Below are positions 33,400 through 43,379 of a DNA stretch of 64,000 nucleotides, piece after piece; positions within the stretch are counted from its first letter, which is position 1; each line of letters begins with the position of its first letter. A program made the translations under genes and the position numbers. The notes beneath the pieces are model-generated. The model was not told where the DNA came from and searched no databases. It saw only the letters and a list, made by a program, of their open reading frames with translations. This DNA is from Paramacrobiotus metropolitanus (lineage: Eukaryota > Tardigrada > Eutardigrada > Parachela > Macrobiotidae): assembly GCF_019649055.1 (NCBI RefSeq), contig NW_026570280.1, positions 496,001 to 560,000 of the forward strand, in the 5' to 3' direction.

Positions 33400-36150
33400 T
33401 CGCTGCCTGCTTTGCCAGGCCGAGGTAGATATAGCGTTGCTGGGGGTATGCTTTGCCGTCTGAGATAGGTGCAGCCGCCCTGTTAAGGGGACATAGAAGC
33501 CCGTCCGAGGTGGGTTCAGCCGTTGCTGGACGTCTCCTTCGTCGGAGGAAGGTGCGGCCCTAGGCAGAGAGCCGTCTTGCCGTCCGAGATAGGCGTAGTC
33601 GTCGCTGTTGGCTTACGTTGCTGTCCGAAGTAGGTGCGGTCGTAGTGAGATCAGGCCTTGTCGCCAGATGTGGGTACAGTTGGGGTTGGAGGACTACCTT
33701 CCTGCTGGAAACAATATGGCCGTAGTTGCAAGTGCTGTCTGGCCGTCGGAGGAGGACGTAGCCGTGGTTAAAGGCATGCCTTGCCATCAGACGTGATGTG
33801 GCCATAGTTAACGGCCTGCCTTGCGTCCGCAGCAGGTGCAGTCTTCGCTGTTGGCTTGCCTTGCCGTCGGAGGTGGGTGCGGCCTTAGTTATAGCCTGCC
33901 CTGCCGTCTGAGTTGGTGCAACTGTCATGTTGGCTTACATGCCACCGGTGGGAGGGGAAGCCGTAGCTGGATCCAGTCAGCTTTGCCGTCAGACGTGGTA
34001 GAGCTGTCGCTGCTGGCTTGCTGTCTGCCAGAGCTGGTGCGGCATAAATGTTGGCTTGCCCTTCCGTTCGAGGAGGTTGCAGCCGTCGCTGGTGAGCTTG
34101 CATGCCGTTCGAGAAAAAAGCCGCCGTTGCTAAGGGGGTTGAATTTCGTCTGACGAAGGTTCGGCCGACGTTGGTGGGCCTGCCTGCCGTCGGTGGAGGC
34201 CGTCGTTGTTGCTAAGAGCCCTAACTTTCGTCCGAGGAAAGTACGGGTGGCGTTGGTGGAACTGCTTGCGTAGGAGAAGGGCGCCGCCAGCAGCTACGGG
34301 CCCTGACTCCCGTTCGAGGAAGTTGTAGCCTCGTTGGTAGGAATGCTTGCCGCCGGAGGACGGCGCCGCCGTTGGTAGAGGTTCCTGTCTCGTCCGGGGA
34401 AGGAACACCGACAGCCGGAGCTGTTGCCCTGGTATGCCGTTCGAAAAAAGTGCAACCGCCACTGGGGTCTGCTTGCCGTCGGAGGTAGGCGCGGCCGAAG
34501 TTGCTGGCCTAGTATGCCGTCCGAGGAAGGTGCAACCGCCGCTGGGGGTCTGCTTGCCGTCGGAAGTAGGCGCACCGGATCTGGTGGCCGTGTATGCCGT
34601 CCGAGGAAGGTGCAACCGCCGCTGGGGGTCTGCTTGCCGTCGGAAGTAGGCGCACCGGAGTTGGTGGCCGTGTATGCCGTCCGAGGAAGGTGCAACCGCC
34701 GCTGGGGTCTGCTTGCCGTCGAGTAGGCGCACCGGATCTGGTGGCCGTGTATGCCGTCCGAGGAAGGTGCAACCGCCGCTGGGGGTCTGCTTGCCGTCGG
34801 AAGAAGGCGCACCGGAGTTGGTGGCCGTGTATGCCGTCCGAGGAAGGTGCAACCGCCGCTGGGGGTCTGCTTGCCGTCGGAAGTAGGCGCACCGGATCTG
34901 GTGGCCGTGTATGCCGTCCGAGGAAGGTGCAACCGCCGCTGGGGGTCTGCTTGCCGTCGGAAGTAGGCGCACCGGAGTTGGCCGTGTATGCCATCCGAGG
35001 AAGGTCCAACCGCCGCTGGGGGTCTGCTTGCCGTCGGAAGAAGGCGCACCGGAGCTGGTGGCCGTGTATGCCATCCGAGGAAGGTGCAACCGCCGCTGGG
35101 GGTCTGCTTGCCGTCGGAAGTAGGCGCACCGGAGCTGGTGGCCGTGTATGCCATCCGAGGAAGGTGCAACCGCCGCTGGGGGTCTGCTTGCCGTCGGAAG
35201 AAGGCGCACCGGAGTTGGTGGCCGTGTATGCCGTCCGAGGAAGGTGCAACCGCCGCTGGGGGTCTGCTTGCCGTCGGAAGTAGGCGCACCGGATCTGGTG
35301 GCCGTGCCGTCCGAGGAAGGTGCAACCGCCGCTGGGGGTCTGCTTGCCGTCGGAAGTAGGCGCACCGGAGTTGGTGGCCGTGTATGCCATCCGAGGAAGG
35401 TCCAACCGCCGCTGGGGGTCTGCTTGCCGTCGGAAGAAGGCGCACCGGAGCTGGTGGCCGTGTATGCCGTCCGAGGAAGGTGCAACCGTCTTTGGTGGGC
35501 CACTAAGCCTACTTGCCGCCGTAGGAAGGGGCCGCCAATGGTAGGTGGCCTGTCTGCCGTCCGAGGAAGATGCAGCCGTCATCGGTGGGCCTACTTGCCG
35601 TCGAAGGAAGGCGCCGCCGCTGGAAGGGGGCCTGTCTGCCGTCCGAAGAAGATGCAGCCGTCTTTGGTGGGCCACTGAGCCTACTTACCGCCGTAGGCCC
35701 GTAGGAGGGCGCCGCAAATGGTAGGTGGCTCTGACTGCCGTCGGAGGAAGGTGCAGCTCTCTCGCTACCTGCTTGGCTTGCTGCCAGGTATGCGTCGTCG
35801 ATCGTGGGTGCCTGCCAGCCTCCGAGGAAGATTCAGCAGTCTTTGTGGTCCTGCTGGCTGTCTGAAGAGGGCGCCGCCACGGTAGGGAGCCTGACTGCCG
35901 ACCGAGGAAGTGGCTGCCGTAACTGGATGCCTACCTTGCCGTCCGAAGAAAGTGCAGCTCTCGCCAGTAGCCTAGCTTGCCGTCGGAGGTGTGCGTCGCC
36001 GTCAGTTGGGGTCCTGTCGCTGCCAGAGGTCGAGCGGCCGTAGTAGACGGCCTGCTTTGCCATCCAGTGGAGAGCTCGCGTCAGAGGTTGTGCCGCTTTG
36101 CTTGGTGGCCTGTCTTCCCGTTAGGCGCAGCCACAGCAGCTGATGGACTG
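33400..36150. repeat. GC-rich minisatellite, 80-bp core period
   Basis: The core (about 34445-35490) is ~13 near-identical 80-bp units, each made of two related 40-bp halves: GCCGTCCGAGGAAGGTGCAA-type and GCCGTCGGAAGTAGGCGCAC-type. The flanks are diverged units of the same kind (CTTGCCGTCGGAGGTG, TGCAGCCGTCGCTGG). Because 80 is not a multiple of three, each unit is read in all frames in turn. On the minus strand all three frames stay open across 34509-35445, with frames of 457, 388 and 383 codons. That is a consequence of the repeat lacking minus-strand stops, not proof of coding. No start context or splice signals support a gene. Confidence 0.88.
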
Positions 36151-36654
36151 ATCACGTTGATGATGGCTGTAACTTTTCCGCTGAGCTGTCGTTGCTCTTA
36201 TCCTTTCCGCGCTGAGAATGCTCTGTAGAACCGCTGAACGAATGAGTGGCGTTCAACGTTGCCACGAGTGCAAGCAGTTTCGCTTGGCTCTTCAGATATA
36301 GAGCGGATTTACATGACGCTAGGAGGTGAACACCGAATTCTGGTTAGAATTTGGCCAGTTAAAAGAGATCACTCGCGAAAGAACAGAGATCACTCGCGCG
36401 CACACGACTCGAAGGAGCAGTGACAAACAGCAATTTAGAAATGCAAAACCCTAGCGAGCGCACGAACAGTGCCAAGCGCAAACAGCATGCCCGTGCAAGA
36501 CGGCGGCCGCTTTGATCTAAGCGCCACGGCGACGCGCAGCGCCACCCACAGACTCACGTAACTTGCTACACGTGGGGAAAGGAGAAAGAGCGGGGGCGCA
36601 TGTCCTCCAGCTAACATTAACATCAATTAACTCGTTAATTGTCATGTATAGAGA
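36151..36654. other. No gene seen
   Basis: Transition from the minisatellite into AT-richer spacer, with nothing supported. Confidence 0.5.
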
Positions 36655-36830
36655 GATAACTCCCGAACCGGCTGTTGCGCGCGCAAACGGATTTCACAAC
36701 TACGTATACAATTCTTCTGCCTACAAAATTCCATAAAGCAATGCAAAAAAGTGTTTGGGAGTGCGCGACAGCGAAAGTTCCCGTTGGTGTACTGTTGTAC
36801 ATGAACTGGTGCTATGTACCGGGCCAAATC
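36655..36830. repeat. Single arm of the 13791-14293 MITE family
   Basis: AACTCCCGAACCGG, then GTTGCGCGCGCAAACGG, GTGCGCGACAGCGAAAG and GGTGCTATGTACCGGGCC match the right arm of the 13791-14293 element in order. There is no partner arm nearby, so this is a solo or truncated copy. Confidence 0.65.
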
Positions 36831-36849
36831 CCTTACTTCGAGACTGTCC

Positions 36850-37290
36850 AGATATAGTGTGCAGCGCATCCGGTCAGACGCATTTTTTTCCGCGACAGTC
36901 AGCTTCTTACGTTAATAACTTGCAGATTTCTATTGTAACCATACAATATTTAAAAAAATTTTTTTTTCTGAATCACCGCCTCCCAAATAGTCCCAATGCG
37001 TTGCGCCACGCAGTAAACACCAAAGCGCTGGCTAAATTGCCTTTTTGCATTGGAATCCGAGAAGAAGGATGTCTTAGAAACCGTTGTATGGTATACGAAA
37101 ACGAAAGAGCTCAATATAGCATTCACTCCTGCAACCGTCGGCAGATCTGGACAAAATTTACCGGGCGATGAAACATGCCGCAGCGGAACATTTCCGTCAT
37201 TTCCGGTGGGCGCTGCTCTTTGTCATCGCCACTGGCGCTATGTGAGTAGCCGGTGGCACTGGATCTCCGTAGCTAACGTGTAAGGCTACT
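36850..37290 (+). pseudogene. Decayed relative of the six-cysteine peptide gene
   Basis: An exon-1 remnant (CAGCGCATCCGGTCAGACGC, then CGCGACAG at the old donor) is followed ~260 bp on by an exon-2 remnant after CGGCAG. That remnant begins like the intact gene (D-L-D-K-I-Y-R-A-M-K-H-A-A) and ends with SSRWHWISVA. The halves are in different frames and the middle cysteines are partly lost. Confidence 0.45.
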
Positions 37291-38015
37291 GCTAACTGCC
37301 GTTAAACGTATTCCCATTCCATACTAATCGGCTTTTGATAAGAATCAGATCGTCCACAAGTAGTACTGTACGTGTACCATGCATGCCCAACAGTAGTGCT
37401 GTGTATTCGTCTTATTTTCACTATGTTTAAGGCGCATATTATCGTGGGAAGATGTGTAGCCCGCCGCGCACGCACACTATCGTTCTATCAAGGCCAACCT
37501 GCATTACTGCATAATTTAGATTTCTTTGTTATTTAATGGGTGCCGCATGATTCAAGAGCCAAGACTTGTCCGCGACCAGAATTTTTGCGGCTAAATGTAG
37601 TCAAAAAGTCTCAATGCAACTGTGTCAAAACCGAAACGTACTCTATGTGATGCAAAATGCCGCAGTTGTCCGGGTGTAAAAACTTTATGTCGAAGAAAAC
37701 CTTAAAAACTTCGCTAGAACATTCACGAAAACGTTTTTGAAATTCCGAAGTGTAGACTGCGGTTATCAAGGCAGTTGGTCAAATGACACAGCGAAAACAT
37801 TAAACGGAATAGTACGTATACATGCTCGCATTAAATAGTGGTTGTTGGTGAATATGAGGAATCAATTGCTTTGTCCACTCCAAACCCTTCCACTTGAGTT
37901 TATTCAGATGACGTGTAAGGGTGTTCAACGAAATGGCTTTGTTCGGGGCGTTGCTGGGGGCGAATGTGTTTTATATAATCCTTTCTCGAATATGTTACTG
38001 GATTTTGAAAACTTT
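37291..38015. other. No gene seen
   Basis: 3' flank of the minus-strand nuclease-helicase-OTU gene. The plus-strand open stretch reaching 38207 is antisense to the OTU exon. Confidence 0.5.
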
Positions 38016-41000
38016 TCATTGAGGAATGGCTGTCATGTAATGATCAACTCCGTTATAAATGATAAACACAGATTTCTCAGCGTGATCCTTGTCGAATGTC
38101 CATACAGTGCTCGGAAATATGAAAGTGATGGTGCAATTAAAAGCTTCAGATGCGGCTGCCAGTTGCTCCCCACCAGCCCACGTGTTCGCTTGACGCATCT
38201 CTTCTAACAGGGCGAACAACTTATCTTTGGTTAACAACGGAAACCGGGCCTCTAGGAAGGAGAAGTTTTCAGCGAGAGACATAAATTCCAAAATTTTGGT
38301 TCGAATTTCGGTGTGTCGCTCTTCTGTTCCATGTAACGCAAAGGACATAGCGCGATAGAAGCAGTTCCCATCACCCACCACATCAACAGTCTTTAAACGC
38401 ATCTCGGTCAGCTTTTCATTCAAAAACATCTTCCAGGCTTCATGCTTTTCTCTGTGCCCGTCTTCTTGGTGGACCTGTTTTTCTTTAGGGCAATCCCTAT
38501 TCACCACCGCTGATTCGATGCCCGCAGTTTGTCCTGTGGCTGTGAAAATAAACTACCCGTAGTAAAACAATGATTTTTTGACATAAAAATACTGAGCTAA
38601 GGCATACCGATAGAATACGTAGAGTCAGCTAAAGCGTGCAATCTTGCTTCCTCCAGAACGTTACCGTCGTAAGGCTTAATCGCTTCACTCTTCCCGGTAT
38701 CATTAAACACTACGCAAATGCAACGTACTTCAATGCCGGGCGTGTCCAGTGTCTGCAAATCGTACGGAGAAAGCGGGATGTCGTTCTGGGTATCGTGTCG
38801 AAATACAAAAATGAAAGGGACGCCGCCTGGTTGCATTTCACCGGCCATTTCCTGCTGGGTGTATTTTGCGTAACGAATCTTATGAAACTTTTCCCCATAA
38901 TTGTCCAGTTCTTTTAGTTTATCTAAGGAAACAACCCGAGTGTCCCTAAAGGTTTCTGAAATCAGGAGAATGGGATAAAAAGTTCTTTTCTTGTCGTCCG
39001 GATTGTAAGGTAGATCACGGACCACTTCGCTAGCGGCTTTATAGATCAAGACATTAACTGACTCATCTCGTTTTGCAAACACCATTCCATCTGGATGAAC
39101 AGGCACACACATGATGTTGGACAAGCCAATAATTCCGCGACTTCTTGCAAGCAAGGTGGCGTCAAATTTGGAATGAGCCATGTTGTTACTGCCTGGGTCA
39201 CAAATCACCACAGCTGCTTGAAATTCCAATGAGTGCGTGTCATGAGTGTTTGTTAATCTTTTCGGATGTGATAAAGGTGTAGCAGAATCGTATTCACCAG
39301 TAAAATATTTCAGCGTCGTCAGATGTGGCGGTTTCAGATTGCTGGTATCAGTTAAAGCTGCGGACGTAATTATTGCAATGCTGCTTTCTTCAATTCCAAG
39401 GAGCTTAAAACGTTGCACCGATCGAAACACTAGTTCACTGAGTAGCGGTGTGATATTGCAGGCTGGTGGCTGGACTATGTACTGACCATCGAGCAGTTCA
39501 CCGTACACGTTGAAGTCGAAGATCTGATTGCTGCTGTCTCGGCCGAAGCGTGACTGCAGGTTTCGAGCGCACCGGAGAGACACTGTCAAATTGGTTGCAC
39601 GCGGCAGCGTATCACTAAGGTCATCGGTGAAGCTGCCGGGTAAGGCAGCTGCCCAAAAGTACAGTCCCTCAGCTGCTGTACCAGAAGATGAAACGCTGGT
39701 TTTCTTATCGACATTCGCGGATGATGAGGGTAAATGTTCTGCAACGATGTGTTGAGTGCTTGCTAAAAGTATACTGTATGTCCACATCAAATGTATTTCT
39801 TTCGCCATTCCAAAGAAACATAAGTGAGCTTCATCGATAAACACGTGGCAAGGCAAAAATTTTCTGGTACTTATGGTTCGTCGTGCTTCGCAGAAGAAAG
39901 GATCGTCTTTTGATATGGACACAATGAGATAGCGTTCGGTAGCAATATCATGGTCTTGCAGGAATTTTTTGTACTGATCAGCTAAACTTGGAGGAGCAAT
40001 GATAACTGCTTTATGCTTATCGTTTTTCTGCAGTAATTCCAAGCACTTGTATTGTAGCAAAATAGTTTTTCCTGTTCCTGCAGGACCGCATATGAATTGT
40101 TGTTCGCCTCCGTACCATACCTCCAGTTGTTCGACATTCAAAAACGACACTGGCCTGAGCCCACGAGGTGTTTTGTTGTTTGGCTGGTTCTTTCGTTTGC
40201 TGTTGAAAACAGCCGGTAGAGACGCAATGCCTCCTATAGGTTTGTCAGGCTTCGGCATGACTCCTCCAAGTTGCTCAGCTTTCTCCACCACATCGTATCC
40301 TTCTAGAATAGAATATTCCAAAATTTGAGACTGAACTATTTTTTCCACCATGATTTTGTAGCTCTTGAACATGGCTGTTTGTTCTCCGGATAGCGGCCAT
40401 AAATCGTCGATGGAAAAGTTCTGGTTTTTAAGTTTGTCCAGCCATGTCTTATCCAGTACGCGATGGCCCGAACACATTTTGACTGGAGCGTCCGGCAGCA
40501 TAGGAAAAAATATGAAAGAGGTGATATGCTGCTGGCTGATACCAAAGTACGTTGCACAGCACCAGAGTAGTTTCTTGAGCTGCGCGGTAGCCCCTTTGCT
40601 TGCCGTCTTCTCGCTCTTTAGATCTTCGATGCCTTTTACTTCGAAAAGCATCACCCCGCGGTGTTTATGAATAACGAGGATGTCTAGATCCGGGATGTCA
40701 ATTAATTTCGGTTCCTTTTCCGTCTTAGTCTTCTTTGGCGTTTTTGGTTTGCTGAATGAAACATTTCCGCTTTCTGAAGAGCCTACCTCTGCCCCAGAAG
40801 ACACGCCTGAGTGCACAGTACCCGACAAAGGTCCATCTGATGATGAGTCACCCACTTCCACCGGTTTAGCTGGAGATGAATGAAACTTGTTATTATAGTC
40901 TTTTAAAAATTGAGCGTCGTCTGGAGAATTCTTTGGATCTGGAAATTTCCAGTTCGAGACAATGAACACTTTTTCTTTCCGAAGGATAAACGCGTCCCTC

Positions 41001-41952
41001 AGTGCATCAAACGCCAAATATTCGGCTAGTGCCCCATTTGCTAAGCCAATTTTGTTCACTTTAAGATTTTTAATGTGATCTTCCAGTTTTCCCGTTTCCC
41101 GACCATTTTCTTGAAGTAAATTAACGCGTTTTTCGTACCAGTCAATGTACTGTTGAAGACGTTCCTTAGTCGGTCCTTCATATCCTGGTACGAACACTGG
41201 TGGGTACGCGTAGCACGTAACGGCATTCTCATCGCTCCAGCCAGGAAAAAGACCTTTCATTTTTTCAATTGCATCTTTTTCTTTTTTCATGGAACGCTCA
41301 TTCGTCTGATGCGCTTTTCCGGACGTTGTCTGCTTGTTCAGACGGAGCAGGGTCGAATTATTCCAGAAAGGCCAAAAAGCGTATCCGGTGGGAATGAGGG
41401 CTTTGTATATTTCAATTATCGTCTCTTCGAATTCCGCTTTATCAAACCGAATACGGCTCCGAAGTTCCAGTTTTTCTTTTTCAAATTCTTTGAATCCCGT
41501 GAGTTTGTGAATGGTTGTTTTTTCGTTGTACTGCATTTTGAAGCAAGTGGCTGTCCATCTTCTTTTTAACAAGGCTTTGCCTCTCGGTGACATGTTTTTA
41601 TAATGATCAACATCTTGCTTGTTTTCAAAGTGAGGATTTCTATGGAAGTCTGGTAATTCCATAATTCCGGCGTCCCAGTGCACAGCTAGCCAAACAGAGT
41701 AGCTCTCAGAGTGCCAATAAAATAACATGGCTTTCTGTTCTTTCTCTGAGAAATAACGTCGGAGATCCATACACACCAACATCTGCGAATTACGAGTATC
41801 ACCAGTCTCTGTTAGAATCACACTGTTCAGCGGCGCGGTGCAAGGTTGCTTCCATTCCATATCGTTCCATCCCGGACAACATTGATCCAGCACACGACGA
41901 ATATGGTCCTCCTTGCCATCTCCGGAAGTGTCAAGAATCGGTCTAGGGGTTC
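38016..41952 (-). CDS. PD-(D/E)XK (NERD-like) nuclease - SF1 helicase - OTU protease fusion
   Basis: A large exon (41952-38608) and a last exon (38539-38016) are joined in phase across a 68-nt intron (donor GGTATGCC, acceptor TTTTCACAG). Residues below count from the codon at 41893. A nuclease-like domain spans ~285-460, with a helix carrying Glu near 291, PDLDILV (Asp ~404) and LFEVKG (E418-x-K420), the PD-(D/E)XK pattern as in NERD domains. A helicase follows: Walker A GPAGTGKT (603-610), Walker B VFIDEAH (684-690), LTVSLRCARNL (~770-780) and a motif-VI-like ARSRGIIGLS (~917). The last exon codes an OTU fold with DGNC-F-Y-R-A (catalytic Cys), W-A-G-G-E-Q-L and C-terminal H-Y-M-T (catalytic His). 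All key residues are present and no stop interrupts ~1,290 codons, so it looks functional. The likely first acceptor is TATTTCAG at 41953, so at least one 5' exon lies upstream. It may act in nucleic-acid surveillance with deubiquitination, or be a captured mobile-element gene. Confidence 0.75.
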
Positions 41953-42980
41953 TGAAATAGGCTAGGCTTAGGAAACAGGTCTAAAGGCTATCGTAAATCG
42001 CTTATTGGCTTCGCCGCTTCATTACTGTCACTTTTCAGAGCAAACGACTTAATGAACATTGGGAAGAAGTTAGTACGAAGGTTCTAGATCGTAGCATGTT
42101 TGGTTGTTTGCCTACACTTGTCTACTGGCGCACATTCTTGGCTAAACTTTTTAAAATTGGCATGCGAAGTCTAGATTTGCATTTTTATTATCGTAGAAAC
42201 CATTTCCTTCACAGAGCTATAGTTATGAACTTATGCGGCACCGTGTCACGCGAAATCGTGATCAGCTTAGTCGAAAATGAATGGCTGAAAGTCGCTGGTC
42301 GGTAAAACTACCGCGGTAGGTTTCTTAGGATCGGTCGGTATCGGTTGAATCGGTAGGTTTCTTAGGATTTATTCTTAGTTTATTCTCTGTCTTAGGTTAC
42401 CCGTTACTTTATTTTAAGTTTCTGAATTTTCTTAAGTTTCTTAGGCTTTATTCTTAGATTACTCGCATTGTTAGTAATTTCTAGGTTTTCTAAAGGTATT
42501 TTTAAAGTTTTTCTTAGGTTTAGTTTTTTTAGGTAACATGCTAGCCAACAATAAGCTGGACAGGTGTATCAGAGAGCAGACTGGTGAAATCCGCGCAAAG
42601 CATTTTTTGTCACAACGTTTTAGTACGCGCGAGCTTCTTGTTACCGTTAACAATAATGGTGAGTGCGACCGATCAAAATAAAAACATAGCAAACTGATCT
42701 AGAAGCCAAACAAATACGTTTGAGAAACTTTAAGATGCCTAAAACGCCTAAAGGAACGGAGAAGGAGGTGCCTAAAACACCTAAGAGAGCCTTTGCACTT
42801 CTTGCCAAACTAAAACTGATACAGTGAAGGGAAAACCCGATAAATTGCCAAAAGCTGGTACTCAAATGGTTGATATATATATGTATTGATATATACGGAA
42901 AACTGTCAAGCACCATGTGAGTTGGTCAGTACTTTAAGATTTCAGTGAAATTTTTACAAGCTGTATTGATGTAACTGCAC
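41953..42980. other. Intron or spacer; T-rich TTCTTAGG tract
   Basis: 42316-42535 is full of TTTCTTAGG/TTCTTAG words. A 30-codon plus-strand frame at 42735 codes P-K-T-P-K repeats. If the helicase gene has 5' exons, this is probably its first long intron. No gene is supported. Confidence 0.4.
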
Positions 42981-43379
42981 CTACGTTTCTATCGAAGGGC
43001 TAGACTGCGAGTGGCTGCCTCGAGCCGCCAGATATCCTTGTTCTGCTTCGTAGCTTTCGGCGCCGCTGTTGGGCGAATAGACTACCCGAGAATTATTGGA
43101 GGGGAAACATGAAGAATTCCTGTCGATGTAGGCTTGAATTTTGTTGCGATCGTCAAGCACTTTGATAAATTGGAGGTTATTCGGATAGTCAGTTTCTTGA
43201 TGAAGACTCATGAGTTCGCTTAAATGGGAGATGTTTCGTTCTTTCAGATCCATATCCGTTGCAGGAGCCAGGCCCCACTCAAAGCTAAGTTGCTCTAAAG
43301 ATTGGACAGGTGTGTCGTTCTCTGGGATGGCCCCGGCAGATTCCGCAGCACTCGCCATGATGCTATGAGTGTACTGAAG
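42981..43379 (-). CDS. Hypothetical exon or small gene upstream of the helicase gene
   Basis: An ATG at 43358 opens 125 codons (MASAAESAGAIPEND...) rich in S, E and N, preceded by a strong acceptor (CTGTTTTGCTTCAG) ending near 43380, so the 5' leader seems spliced. The frame ends at TAG (42983-42981), but a donor-like AC|GTAGGT overlaps the stop. It lies on the same strand ~1 kb upstream of the helicase exon and would be a natural 5' exon. However, donor phase 2 here does not fit the acceptors seen at 41953-41962, which need phase 1 or 0. Either an intermediate exon is missed or this is a separate gene. Confidence 0.35.
   Translation of the reverse strand, partial: LQYTHSIMASAAESAGAIPENDTPVQSLEQLSFEWGLAPATDMDLKERNISHLSELMSLHQETDYPNNLQFIKVLDDRNKIQAYIDRNSSCFPSNNSRVVYSPNSGAESYEAEQGYLAARGSHSQSSPSIET

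Noticed and set aside
34130-35675. Minus-strand frames of 457, 388 and 383 codons as proline/serine-rich proteins
   Set aside because: All three overlap in the 80-bp minisatellite and are frame-shifted readings of the same unit. There is no signal peptide, start context or splice signal, and stop-free frames follow from the unit's composition.
41153-41569. 138-codon plus-strand frame
   Set aside because: It is antisense to the helicase exon, which has clear domain motifs. Other plus-strand frames over 38.6-41.9 kb are shadows for the same reason.
42316-42535. Telomere-like TTAGG sequence
   Set aside because: TTAGG occurs often but inside longer TTTCTTAGG words with irregular spacing. It is not a (TTAGG)n tandem array.
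42735-42827. Short plus-strand frame with P-K-T-P-K repeats
   Set aside because: Only ~30 codons with no splice partner and low complexity. Probably chance in a lysine/proline-biased tract.
41953-42981. Direct splice between the 43-kb frame and the helicase exon
   Set aside because: The donor at 42984 leaves two codon bases, while the acceptors at 41953 and 41963 need one or none. The join would shift the frame.
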